From positions 62,001 to 126,000 of the forward strand of contig NZ_SPJX01000410.1 of NCBI RefSeq assembly GCF_004458765.1: DNA of 64,000 bases. The letters are read 5' to 3'. The notes below the pieces were generated by a model, which saw only the letters and a program-made list of their open reading frames with translations, was not told the origin of the DNA and made no database searches. Origin of the DNA: Microvirga pakistanensis (GTDB lineage Bacteria; Pseudomonadota; Alphaproteobacteria; Rhizobiales; Beijerinckiaceae). Numbering within the stretch: the stretch's first letter is position 1; each line of letters opens with the position of its first letter. Below, in pieces: positions 8,252 to 16,713 of the stretch. The position numbers and the translations under genes are program-made.

Positions 8252-9450
8252 GCGATGAAGCGCTCTTTCGTCAGACGGAGGAAGTTCTTGACGGGAACCG
8301 GGAGATAGCTCCTCAAGGAAGGCTCCAATCCGCCCGCCATGGACCAGTGTTGAATCGGGAGCGGCGTCGCTGTGCGGGGCGGGTCCCGGGACAGGCGCCT
8401 GAGCAGATCCCGATACGCATCCGACATGACGGCGAGGTTGAACGCGGCGTGCGCTTTCGCTCTCGCTCGCCGGGACATCGACGCCAGTCGTTCGGGATAG
8501 TCGCTCAGTTCCCGGATGGAAAGCGCGGCCCGATGCCTGTCGCCGATCGGGAAAAGGAGGCCGTCCTCGCCATGGGTGACGATGGCGCTCGTCACGCCCT
8601 TGATCTGCGAAGCGACGGGCACACAGCCGGCCGCCATCGCCTCGATGAGAGCCACGGGATAGCCCTCATACCGGGACGGCATGAGAAAGATGCCGTGCTC
8701 GGACAACAGCGTTCCGACCCGCGCCGCCGGTACGGCACCGAGAAATGTGACCCGCTCGCCCAGATCGGCACACTTTCGTCGAAGACGGGGCAGATCAGGC
8801 CCGTCGCCTGCAACCGTGAGGCGGATCTCCTCCGGCAGCTGGCGGAGGATCTCCGGCAGCCAAAAGACCCCCTTCGACGAGTCGTCGATCCTGCCAAGAA
8901 AGATGATATCGGGGCCACGTTCCTCTCTCTGGCTTTCGGAAAGGCCCCCGCGGCTCAAATCGACGCCGTTGGGAATGGTGATCGTCCAGCGCTCGTCGAA
9001 GCCGTGCCTGCCGGTGAGATCGGCCTGGATCCTGGGCGAAACGCATATGGTTGCATGGACATGCTCCCGGATCGAACGCGCTGCGGCGTAGGTTGCCGGC
9101 GTGATCGTGTGAACGACCATGATTTTCAGGAGCCGCTCCGGCAGGTAGCGCATGACGTTGGTTTCGACCCTGCCGCCGAGGACATTCACGAAGACCCCCG
9201 AAAACTCCTCTTGCTCCAGCAGATGGATGACCTCCTGCGCCATATCGACATCGGATTGCCGATCATGCCCGACCGCGAAGCCAAGATCCCGCTCACTGGC
9301 CCATTCAGGAGATTCCGCGGCCTTCCGGGCCGCCCCTCCAACACCCATCCACCGCAGATCGATGCCGAATGGAAGGAGACCGTTCCGGAGATTGCGAAAG
9401 ACCGAATAGGTTCCGCCGGCATGCGGAAAGACGAAGTATGCGAGTTTCAT
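8248..9450 (-). CDS. Glycosyltransferase family 4
   Basis: A 400-residue GT-B transferase beginning MKLAYFVFPHAGGTYSVFRN. The second Rossmann domain shows IPNGVDL, IIFLGRIDDSSKGVFWLPE and LTVAGDGPDLPRL, and the EX7E motif is in SRYEGYPVALIEAMAAGCVP. The ATG at 9450 overlaps the WecA-like stop codon (ATGA), which fixes the start against an upstream extension (9534) lying inside the neighbouring gene. The stop overlaps the acetyltransferase start in the same way. It probably transfers one sugar in repeat-unit assembly; donor and acceptor are unknown. Confidence 0.88.
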   Translation of the reverse strand: MKLAYFVFPHAGGTYSVFRNLRNGLLPFGIDLRWMGVGGAARKAAESPEWASERDLGFAVGHDRQSDVDMAQEVIHLLEQEEFSGVFVNVLGGRVETNVMRYLPERLLKIMVVHTITPATYAAARSIREHVHATICVSPRIQADLTGRHGFDERWTITIPNGVDLSRGGLSESQREERGPDIIFLGRIDDSSKGVFWLPEILRQLPEEIRLTVAGDGPDLPRLRRKCADLGERVTFLGAVPAARVGTLLSEHGIFLMPSRYEGYPVALIEAMAAGCVPVASQIKGVTSAIVTHGEDGLLFPIGDRHRAALSIRELSDYPERLASMSRRARAKAHAAFNLAVMSDAYRDLLRRLSRDPPRTATPLPIQHWSMAGGLEPSLRSYLPVPVKNFLRLTKERFIA

Positions 9451-10544
9451 GGGCGACGTCCGTTCGAGGGTGCGGACGTGTCGAGAGCGGGCATCCGCAC
9501 GAGCGCTGCCGTGCTTCGTTCGGCCGATCTCCAAAGGACGAACAGCGTATGGAGCGCGGCGGGCACCAGAAGCCCCCAGACCAGAAGGCTATCCGGGACG
9601 CCGAGGACAGCCCCTGCCGTTCCGATGGCGCCGTGCAGCGCGCACAGCGCCACAACGATCGCGCTGGCTTGCCCCGGCGTCGCTCCGCTCTCGAGGAACA
9701 GGTGATGAAGGTGATCGCGATCGGCCGAGAAGGGACTGCGCCCTGCCCAGATCCTGCGAACGATCAGGCTGAGCGTGTCGAGAGCGGGAACGGCGAAAAG
9801 CCAGAGCAGAGCCGGCAGGCTGATCTCGCCCGTGGAGCGGCTGTTCAGGGAGATCGTGAAGAATGCGATGGCTGCGCCGAGCATGGTGCTGCCTGCATCC
9901 CCCATGAAAACGCGGGCCCGCTGGCACCATGGGTGACGCATGTTGAAGGTCAGAAAGCCCAGCGTCGCGGACAGCAACAGCAGCAAGGGAACGGTGATGC
10001 CGACCTGATCACCCGAGGAGGCCATGACGGCAAGCCAGAAGAAGGCGCATGCGGCTGCGCCGCCGGCGACCCCATCGACGCCATCGAGCATGTTGAAGGC
10101 GTTGATCAATCCGACCATGAACACGAGAGTGAAGGGAAGAGCCGCAGGCCCGAGGTGAACGCTGCCTTGTCCGAAGAGATCGCCAAGGCTGCCGATCAGG
10201 TGCCAACCGGGAATGATGATGATGGACGCTGCAATGATCTGAACCATCAGCTTGATGAGCGCAGGGATATCGAGAATGTCGTCGAGAGCGCCCAGCATCA
10301 CGAGAGCGCCCGCGCCGACGATGAAGTTCCAAGGCGCTCTTTGGGCCTCCTCGGCCAGGAAGGAGGCAACGAGGAACGACATGAAGATCGCCAGTCCACC
10401 AACAAGGGGAACATGACGCCCATGCGCCTTCCTCTCTGTCGGATAATCAACAAGGCCGACGCGGAAGGCTACTCTCTCCAGCATCATGATCATCACGACG
10501 CTGAGAAGGAAGGCATTCAAGAAGTGGGTCAGATGAGGTTGCAT
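9447..10544 (-). CDS. WecA/MraY-family undecaprenyl-phosphate sugar-1-phosphate transferase
   Basis: A 365-residue polytopic enzyme predicted to start repeat-unit synthesis by moving a HexNAc-1-phosphate (or similar) onto undecaprenyl phosphate. Family landmarks are DYPTERKAHGRHVPLVGGL, the Mg-binding region NAFNMLDGVDGVAGG and FMGDAGSTMLGAAIAF, with about 11 transmembrane helices. The start is the ATG at 10544, preceded by an AGCAGG-like Shine-Dalgarno. Upstream in-frame ATGs (10646, 10718) would add a hydrophilic stretch containing CPMC that is not seen in the family; the 10718 start also abuts a palindrome. First gene of the minus-strand operon, ending in an ATGA overlap with the GT4 gene. 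Confidence 0.88.
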   Translation of the reverse strand: MQPHLTHFLNAFLLSVVMIMMLERVAFRVGLVDYPTERKAHGRHVPLVGGLAIFMSFLVASFLAEEAQRAPWNFIVGAGALVMLGALDDILDIPALIKLMVQIIAASIIIIPGWHLIGSLGDLFGQGSVHLGPAALPFTLVFMVGLINAFNMLDGVDGVAGGAAACAFFWLAVMASSGDQVGITVPLLLLLSATLGFLTFNMRHPWCQRARVFMGDAGSTMLGAAIAFFTISLNSRSTGEISLPALLWLFAVPALDTLSLIVRRIWAGRSPFSADRDHLHHLFLESGATPGQASAIVVALCALHGAIGTAGAVLGVPDSLLVWGLLVPAALHTLFVLWRSAERSTAALVRMPALDTSAPSNGRRP

Positions 10545-10716
10545 CCTGCTGCCACCATGATTGGTACCTTTTGCGGCGCCCTTCTCGACAGGCCTGGAGC
10601 ACATCGGGCAGGCGACACGGCTTCCGAGGCGAAAGCGTGCGTTCATAGTACCGCGCAATCTCGGATTGTTGCCTCTTCGCTTTTCGGGTACCGCTCTCCA
10701 TCGAACGGGTCGATGC

Positions 10717-10731
10717 ATCCACCTTTAGGTG
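10717..10731 (-). promoter_or_regulatory. Palindromic site upstream of the wecA-like operon
   Basis: The + strand reads TCCACCTTTAGGTGA when its first base is taken at 10718 minus one position of flank, with the perfect inverted repeat CACC-TTTA-GGTG at 10720-10731. It lies about 175-187 bases upstream of the chosen start of the WecA-like gene. It matches the site at 11938-11952 in 12 of 15 positions and in the same orientation relative to its gene. Candidate operator or activator site for the polysaccharide locus; no binding evidence is available. Confidence 0.45.
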
Positions 10732-10783
10732 AGAGCGAAATCTGCCATGGGTCTAGGGCGAGTGGGGACCGCGGGGGCCAGCC

Positions 10784-11797
10784 TCAACCTTCGAGAGTGG
10801 CCCGAGTGGCCGGAAGCTGACGCCCCGGGATGAGGTTCATGAGGATGTGCCGGATGCGCGCCGACGTATCATCCCTCCGAAGAAGATAGCCGAGAGGGGG
10901 AAGAAGGAGGAGGCTGGGCCGGCGTCGGACGGCGAAGCGCAGCAGCGCGAAGCAATCCCGCAGGCTGCCGCGGGCCAGGTTGGAAACGGCCGACCAGTAA
11001 GCGCGCTCGGCGAGGCTGCGCCGCGCCATGTGAAGCAGGTTGGACGCGCCCGGAAGAGCGGCCCCGTCGTTGGCGAAGAAGCAATCGATCGCCATCTCCG
11101 TATGGACAAGATGCCAGACATGAACCTGGGCGAGGAGTGTGGAACGATTGGATCCGTGCATGCGCAGGATCGCCTGAAACGCGTCCGTCTCTGCGACGCG
11201 TCCTCGGCATGCCAGGCGAAGCCATACATCGTAATCGTCAGAGTGCGGCAGTTCAGGCCGGTAGTGGCCTGCTTGCTTTTGAGCGGATGTCCTGACGATC
11301 AGGGCGGATCCGGGGACGTGAAACACGGCGGTGCGGCAGAACCGATCGATGAATGCGAGGCCGTCCATGATCCGCCAATCGGATTTCTGCGGCGGGATTT
11401 CAAGAGAGCTGGCCGGGGCATCCCCATAGAGAGCTGCGGCTCGCCCATAGGTGACGCTGATGTCAGGGTGCTCCTCCATGATCGCGATGGCGCGAGACAA
11501 TGCCCCCGGTGTCAAAAGATCATCCGCAAAAAGCAGTAGGAAATAGTCCGCCGTAGCCCAGTCGATTCCCTCGTTGAAGGAGGCATGGGGCCCTCGATTG
11601 ACACTGTGAGCAACGACACTGACCCTGGCGTCTTCCGCGGCAAGCTGACGGGCGATGTCCGCGCTGCCGTCCGTCGATCCGTTGTCGATGATGAGAACGC
11701 GCAGCTCATCGACGTCCTGATCAAGAACGCTCTGCACGCATTCTCGCAAGTAACGTCCATATTGGTAGGAAGGAATGACGACGTCGATGCTGGCCAT
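10784..11797 (-). CDS. Glycosyltransferase family 2
   Basis: A 337-residue GT-A transferase. The N-terminus MASIDVVIPSYQYGRYLREC, the LIIDNGSTDGSADIA segment, HASFNEGIDWA and the acidic LLLFADDLLTPGAL (DXD-equivalent) are characteristic. The start at 11797 is preceded by GGAGA about 10 bases upstream; the longer ORF start (11875) adds 26 residues unlike the family. The C-terminal third contains a helical region (ARGSLRDCFALLRFAVRRRPS) and a short hydrophobic stretch. It forms its own unit, separated by 239 bases from the WecA-like operon and divergent from the regulator gene. Sugar specificity is unknown. Confidence 0.87.
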   Translation of the reverse strand: MASIDVVIPSYQYGRYLRECVQSVLDQDVDELRVLIIDNGSTDGSADIARQLAAEDARVSVVAHSVNRGPHASFNEGIDWATADYFLLLFADDLLTPGALSRAIAIMEEHPDISVTYGRAAALYGDAPASSLEIPPQKSDWRIMDGLAFIDRFCRTAVFHVPGSALIVRTSAQKQAGHYRPELPHSDDYDVWLRLACRGRVAETDAFQAILRMHGSNRSTLLAQVHVWHLVHTEMAIDCFFANDGAALPGASNLLHMARRSLAERAYWSAVSNLARGSLRDCFALLRFAVRRRPSLLLLPPLGYLLRRDDTSARIRHILMNLIPGRQLPATRATLEG

Positions 11798-12270
11798 TGA
11801 AAGCTCATCTCCTCCCGGTCGGGCGTCGGATTGTCGATTCGGTCGATCGGCATCTGCCGGACGCCACCCGGTCATGATGCCAAAAATTGTCCACCGGCGC
11901 GCTTGCCGCGAGCAAGGCTGGAAAGGACGTAGCCATCTACCCCTTTGGGTGAACAGATCTGCCTTTCGGCGCGCAGAGCAGGGTGAGCGGGATCAAGCGC
12001 TATTAAGAGATGTGTCCAATATGAGGCAAAAAACCGGCAGAATTATTCATACTGGGTAGCGGGAGTATCCGTTGTAGCCACGATCAAGCCCTATTCAGCA
12101 AAACGTTGATCTGCTTAAATTCCCAGTAGTTCGACCTTGGGTCGTAACCGAGTGCACGCTCAACAAGAGTAGATGTGCATTACAGCTTTCGCCACACAGG
12201 CTCAGTCGTTCTGATGAGGAACGCGAACGCAGCATGTTCTGCGGGCGGCCTTTTATTGCCGGAGTATCAC
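11798..12270. other. Divergent regulatory region between GT2 and LuxR-type regulator
   Basis: This 473-base gene-free stretch is more A+T-rich than its surroundings, particularly 11990-12190. It holds the palindrome at 11938-11952. Near the regulator it also has CGACC-TTG-GGTCG (12131-12143), a perfect 5-bp inverted repeat with a 3-base spacer, and a GGGTAGCGGGAGTATCC segment (about 12053-12069). It must contain the promoters of the divergent GT2 and regulator genes. A longer reading frame upstream of 12271 exists but has no supporting ribosome site. Confidence 0.45.
11938..11952 (-). promoter_or_regulatory. Palindromic site upstream of the GT2 gene
   Basis: The + strand sequence TACCCCTTTGGGTGA contains the inverted repeat ACCC-CTTT-GGGT (11939-11950). 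It lies 141-155 bases upstream of the GT2 start at 11797 and shares the CCTTTRGGTGA core with the site before the WecA-like operon. The arms and 4-base spacer suit a dimeric helix-turn-helix regulator such as the adjacent LuxR-type protein; that link is inference. Confidence 0.45.
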
Positions 12271-13056
12271 ATGTCGACTGAACAATGGAGCTTCTCACCT
12301 GTGGCAAGAGTTCTTGAGAAAGACGTTCTTGGGCGCTCACATGGCGACGATGACAGCTACGAGGCTCAGAAGAGGTGGCCCCTCGAGAGCCTCGGTCGCC
12401 TGTCGGATCTCACCATCGCCATGATCGAGCCTCGTGCCTTGATGCGCGACTGCTTCGTCCGGTCGTTGAAAGTGGCTGCACCGGGCGCGAGCATTCTCGC
12501 CTTCTCGAGCATCCGGGAATGGATCGAGTCTCCGCATCTTCACAGCCAGGCGTCCTTGGTTCTCCTCTGCCTCGGGAGCCAAAAGATAAAGGACGAAGAG
12601 ACCGAACGTGGAATCTCTCTCCTGACAGGTTCTCCCCATTCGGTTCCCGTCGTCATCCTCTCGGATATGGAAGATATCGATCAGATGATGAGCGCCCTTG
12701 CCAAGGGCGTACGGGGCTTCATTCCCTCAAGCCTCAATCTGGATATTGCGATCGAAGCGATGCACTTGGTCAAGGCAGGAGGGATCTATGTGCCGGCCAA
12801 CAGCCTGATGTCCTGGAAGAAAACGAGTGAGGAACAGGACACGTCGGACAAAGGCAGTGCGGATGGAAAGTTCACCGCCAGGCAATATGCCGTCCTGAAG
12901 GCTCTTCGACAGGGAAAGGCGAACAAGATCATCGCGTACGAGCTGAACATGAGGGAGAGCACGGTCAAGGTCCATGTGCGGAACATCATGAGAAAGCTCA
13001 AGGCCCGCAACAGAACCGAAGTCGCCTACCTCACAAGTCACGAAACGACGGCCTGA
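12271..13056 (+). CDS. NarL/LuxR-family regulator with degenerate receiver domain
   Basis: A 261-residue transcription factor. Residues about 45-175 have the layout of a response-regulator receiver, and residues about 200-255 are a LuxR-type helix-turn-helix (FTARQYAVLKALRQGKANKI, then LNMRESTVKVHVRNIMRKL). The receiver lacks its chemistry. The expected phospho-accepting Asp in SLVLLCLGS is Cys100, and the conserved Lys after beta-5 is Ser153 (RGFIPSSL), so it is unlikely to be controlled by ordinary phosphorylation. The start ATG 12271 has GGAG at 12261-12264, spacing 6. It sits directly upstream of the chain-length kinase and export genes and probably controls the polysaccharide locus. Confidence 0.87.
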   Translation: MSTEQWSFSPVARVLEKDVLGRSHGDDDSYEAQKRWPLESLGRLSDLTIAMIEPRALMRDCFVRSLKVAAPGASILAFSSIREWIESPHLHSQASLVLLCLGSQKIKDEETERGISLLTGSPHSVPVVILSDMEDIDQMMSALAKGVRGFIPSSLNLDIAIEAMHLVKAGGIYVPANSLMSWKKTSEEQDTSDKGSADGKFTARQYAVLKALRQGKANKIIAYELNMRESTVKVHVRNIMRKLKARNRTEVAYLTSHETTA

Positions 13057-13095
13057 GGAAGTCTCGGACGTAGACGGCATGATCGGAGACCTGCT

Positions 13096-15381
13096 GTGAC
13101 CATATCGAAGGAATCGCCTGCCCGTAGCCTTCAGATCAAGCCTCATGAGTTGATAGGAGTGATCCTTCGGAGAAAATGGATCGTCGTCGTTACGTTGATC
13201 GTCAGCGCTGCGGCCGGCCTGGGACTGACGGCTCTGCAGAAGGAGCAGTATGTCGCAACGGCGGCGATCGCCCTCGACGCGCGCAAGATCCAGGCGGTTC
13301 CCCAGGATGTCGTCGTCTCCCGGCTTTCACAGGAAAGCCCCTTCCTCCGCACTGAAATCGATGTGATCGCCTCCAGAACCATGGCCGAAGAGGTCATGCG
13401 GCACCTCGATAAGACCCAGCAACCTCTTATTGTCCAAGATGAGGTGGGCTCTACGTCCATTTTCGCGACCCTGAGATCCCTCCTCCGCCCGGGCGGTGAG
13501 AGTGAAACAGGTCTGACCATGGCGGAGTTGCAGAAGCGAAGGGTCATCGACTTCCTCCTGTCCGGTCTCCGGGTCGACAATGACGGGCGCTCCTACACGG
13601 TGTTCATCTCGTTCGCAGCGGCGGATCCGGCGCTCGCGGCGCGGGTGGCGAACGCGTACGCCGATGCGTACCTTGCGCATCTCGCATCGATCCAGACATC
13701 CGCCACGCGAGGCGTCAGTCACTGGCTGGCCGACCGACTGGGCGAGCTTCGCAGCGCGCTCGAGAATTCGGAGCGCGCCGTCCAGGCGTTTCGCCAAAGT
13801 GCGGAGCTCGTCGAGGCAAACGGCATGACGTTGCAGGCGAATCGGCTGAATGCCCTCAACCTCCAGCTCATCCAGGTTCGGGCAGAGCGCGCGGCGGCCG
13901 AGGCCAGGATCGACGTTGCAAGACAGTATAGGGTCTCCGAGACCGGCGGTGATGCCTTTGCAGAGGTCGTAAGGTCGCCCGTCATCCAGAACCTGCGACA
14001 GCAGGGAGCCCAGATCGAACGGGCCATCCAGGATCTGAACAACAGCGGTGCGACGCAGAGCGTGCAGCTCTCGTCCCTGAAAGTTCAGCAGGCGTCCCTG
14101 CGGAGGCAGGTGGATGATGAGATTTCTCGCATCGTCGACAGTCTCGCCAGCGAAGTCGAGGTGATCCTCCGCCGCGAAAACGATCTCGAACGCGCGATCG
14201 CCGAAACCTGGGAGAGAACCGCCCAGGAAAGCAAGAATCTCGTCAGGCTCCAGCAGCTCGAACGCGAGGCGAATGCGAACCGTGCGATTTATGAAAGTTT
14301 CCTCACACGGTACAAGCAAACGATCGAGCAGGAGGGGTTTGTCGCCCCGGAGGCGCGGCTGATCTCGGCGGCCGAAGTTCCCGTGTCCGCATCGGGAAGA
14401 AACCCGCTTGCCATGCTCATCTTCAGTGTGATGATCGGGACGATCGGCGCGGGCGGACTGGCATTCGCCGTCGATCGCCTGGACCGGCGCGTCCGGTCGG
14501 GCCTGCGTTTGGAGGAGCTGGTCGGTCTTCCGGTCATCGGCCGGATTCCAAGCCTGCCCAAGGAGAGCCGGCTCAAGCCGCAGGATCAGGTCGTGACGGT
14601 TCCGAGATCTGCTTACAGCGAGGCCCTCAGACGTCTTGCCGCCGCGCTGCAACGGTCCCGCTTCATGAGCCGGGCGAAAGTGATCGTGGTGACGTCATCC
14701 GAGCGGGGAGAGGGAAAATCGACCACATGCATCTCCCTGGCCCGGACGCTGGCGGCGACCGGCAAAAAGGTCATCGTGGTCGATGCCGACCTGCACCGTC
14801 CCAACGTCGCCGCCACCTTCGGGTATGGCTCGATCCCAAGTCTCAACGACCTTGTTTCGAACGCAAGGAGCCTGCTCGACATCGTCCGCCACGACGAGAC
14901 GTCGGGAGCGGATTTCGTCGCCGCGAACCCCGCCAAGCAGCATCCCCATGAAATCCTGCAGGGCAGTGCCTTCAAGACGCTCATCCGCAGTCTCCGCGAA
15001 CGATACGACTTCGTGATCATCGATACTCCACCCGTCCGTGCGGCGGTGGATGCCGCACTCGTGGCCGCCTATGCCGATGCGGTTCTCCTCACGGTGCGCT
15101 GGGGTGTCACGGCCGATTCGGCCGTGATGGCGGCCCTCGACGAGCTCAATATCTTTTCCGCCCCCGTGGCCGGGATTGTGCTCAACGGCGTCGATCCTCG
15201 TGGCCCGTCCTACGAGGCCATGGACATGCTCGTCGATCATCCGACGCCCGTGGCCGTCAGAAGACAGCCCGGACCCTTCTTCGAAGAGTCGGGTGCGCAT
15301 TCAAGGATTCATCTGAAGACCGTCAATGTCACGAGGATGAACAGGGCTGCCAACGATCGTCCCTCAACACCACCGCTCTGA
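13096..15381 (+). CDS. Polysaccharide co-polymerase/BY-kinase (Wzz-Wzc/ExoP-like)
   Basis: A 761-residue inner-membrane protein controlling chain length and export of exopolysaccharide. The N-terminal Wzz domain begins with a transmembrane helix (about residues 28-48) and is followed by a long periplasmic coiled-coil region. The second helix is near 436-458 and a cytoplasmic P-loop kinase domain follows. Walker A is ERGEGKSTT (about 536-544), Walker A' is VIVVDADLHRP (about 560) and Walker B is FVIIDTPP (about 640). Translation begins at a GTG (13096) with GGAG 7 bases upstream. The C-terminal tail lacks the tyrosine-rich cluster usual in Wzc-type kinases and is instead basic and proline-containing. 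Followed after 11 bases by the export protein. Confidence 0.92.
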   Translation: MTISKESPARSLQIKPHELIGVILRRKWIVVVTLIVSAAAGLGLTALQKEQYVATAAIALDARKIQAVPQDVVVSRLSQESPFLRTEIDVIASRTMAEEVMRHLDKTQQPLIVQDEVGSTSIFATLRSLLRPGGESETGLTMAELQKRRVIDFLLSGLRVDNDGRSYTVFISFAAADPALAARVANAYADAYLAHLASIQTSATRGVSHWLADRLGELRSALENSERAVQAFRQSAELVEANGMTLQANRLNALNLQLIQVRAERAAAEARIDVARQYRVSETGGDAFAEVVRSPVIQNLRQQGAQIERAIQDLNNSGATQSVQLSSLKVQQASLRRQVDDEISRIVDSLASEVEVILRRENDLERAIAETWERTAQESKNLVRLQQLEREANANRAIYESFLTRYKQTIEQEGFVAPEARLISAAEVPVSASGRNPLAMLIFSVMIGTIGAGGLAFAVDRLDRRVRSGLRLEELVGLPVIGRIPSLPKESRLKPQDQVVTVPRSAYSEALRRLAAALQRSRFMSRAKVIVVTSSERGEGKSTTCISLARTLAATGKKVIVVDADLHRPNVAATFGYGSIPSLNDLVSNARSLLDIVRHDETSGADFVAANPAKQHPHEILQGSAFKTLIRSLRERYDFVIIDTPPVRAAVDAALVAAYADAVLLTVRWGVTADSAVMAALDELNIFSAPVAGIVLNGVDPRGPSYEAMDMLVDHPTPVAVRRQPGPFFEESGAHSRIHLKTVNVTRMNRAANDRPSTPPL

Positions 15382-15392
15382 AGAGAGAGACC

Positions 15393-16688
15393 ATGCCTCG
15401 CACATCTCGTTCATGGGGCTGCTGCTCCAAGAAGCGTTACTCACCTTGGCTCTTTAGCGCTGCCTTCCTCCTGCTCGGCCTTGGTTTCCCTCAAGCCGCC
15501 GATCAGGGCTATGCGATCGGGGAGGGCGACGTTCTGTCGATCAAGGTTTACGGTGAGGACGGATTATCCGGGCAGTATCGTGTCGGTCCTGGCGGGGTCA
15601 TCAATTATCCCCTGGTGGGTGAATTCAGTGTTCAGGACCTGACCAGCGCGGACGTCACGCGCCAGCTTGCCGAGCGCGTTTCCGCGTTCAGTCCGAATGG
15701 ACGTAACCTGACCGTCGAGGTGGCGGAGTACGCTCCTGTCTTCGTCGCCGGCGATGTCGAGAAGCCAGGGGCGTTCCAATTCCGGCCCAGAATGATCGTC
15801 CTCGAGCTGATGGCGCTTGCCGGCGGACCCCGCAGAGTGGCGCCGGAAGCCGAATCCAGCCTCGTCTCCCTCATCAACGCCGAGACCGAGCTCAGCGACC
15901 TCCGCCTGACGCGCTTTTCCCAGGTTGCGCTGAAGTCTCGCCTCGAGGCAGAGATCAAAGAAGCCCCGTTCGACGCCGGTGCCGTTCCGGAGGAGAGCTT
16001 CGTAACGCCGCATCTCCAGCAGCGCATCGTCAATGACGAGATCGCGCTCTTCCGGACCCGCCGGGAGGCGCGTCTGGATCAGGAAAAGGCCTTGAGCAAT
16101 CAGCGCGAAGGCTACGAGCAGGAGATTCGCTCGCTCCAGTCCAGCATTGCCCTTCATGACAGCGAGGTGGCGCTCCTCGAACAGGAACTCGCCACCGCGG
16201 AGAAGCTGCTCGAACGGGGCATTACGGTTCAGCCCCGGGTGCTGGGCCTCAAGCGCGAGCTCTCGGCGGTCAAACGCAATGCGCTCGATCTTCGCCTCGC
16301 CCTGGCCCGCGCGAAACAGAAACAGCTTGAAATCGACCTGAAGCTCGTCGAGGTTCGCAACACGAGGATTGGCGAGAACACGCAGAATCTGAAGGAGCTC
16401 AACCTGACGATTGCACGGACCGAGCAGAAAATCGCCTCCGCCGTTTCCGTGATCGCCGAACTGCAGGCGAAGCTCGGCGAGCGTACCGGCCCACGGTCGT
16501 GGAGAACCGTCTTCACGCTCACGCGTCGATCCGCAGGGCAGTACAGCTCGATGGAAGTGGACGATCTCGCGGCCATCCGGCCAGGCGACATTCTACGGGT
16601 GGAGCGTCGGGAGGTGGCACAGGCACGGGCCGCCAGCCAATCGCGCCCGCGCGGCGCCTCGGCCCAGATTTCTGCAGACATCAATTGA
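15393..16688 (+). CDS. OPX-family polysaccharide export protein with long helical C-terminus (ExoF-like)
   Basis: A 431-residue exported protein. The signal sequence (hydrophobic LFSAAFLLLGLGF, probable cleavage near PQAA) is followed by a polysaccharide export (PES) domain (GYAIGEGDVLSIKVYGEDGL, then GVINYPLVGEF). An SLBB-type segment (PVFVAGDVEKPGAFQF) comes next. Residues about 205-360 are a long heptad-like coiled coil (QEKALSNQREGYEQEIRSLQ onward). No lipobox cysteine is seen at the signal cleavage point, unlike Wza. ExoF-type proteins share this layout and act as the periplasmic/outer-membrane partner of an ExoP-like co-polymerase, which is encoded just upstream. Role: export of the exopolysaccharide. 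Confidence 0.88.
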   Translation: MPRTSRSWGCCSKKRYSPWLFSAAFLLLGLGFPQAADQGYAIGEGDVLSIKVYGEDGLSGQYRVGPGGVINYPLVGEFSVQDLTSADVTRQLAERVSAFSPNGRNLTVEVAEYAPVFVAGDVEKPGAFQFRPRMIVLELMALAGGPRRVAPEAESSLVSLINAETELSDLRLTRFSQVALKSRLEAEIKEAPFDAGAVPEESFVTPHLQQRIVNDEIALFRTRREARLDQEKALSNQREGYEQEIRSLQSSIALHDSEVALLEQELATAEKLLERGITVQPRVLGLKRELSAVKRNALDLRLALARAKQKQLEIDLKLVEVRNTRIGENTQNLKELNLTIARTEQKIASAVSVIAELQAKLGERTGPRSWRTVFTLTRRSAGQYSSMEVDDLAAIRPGDILRVERREVAQARAASQSRPRGASAQISADIN

Positions 16689-16713
16689 CAAGGCGAGGAC
16701 GGAGACGATCAAC

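Noticed and set aside
12175..12270. Upstream extension of the LuxR-type gene
   Set aside because: The ATG at 12271 has a well-spaced GGAG, while the upstream start has none and the extra residues match nothing.
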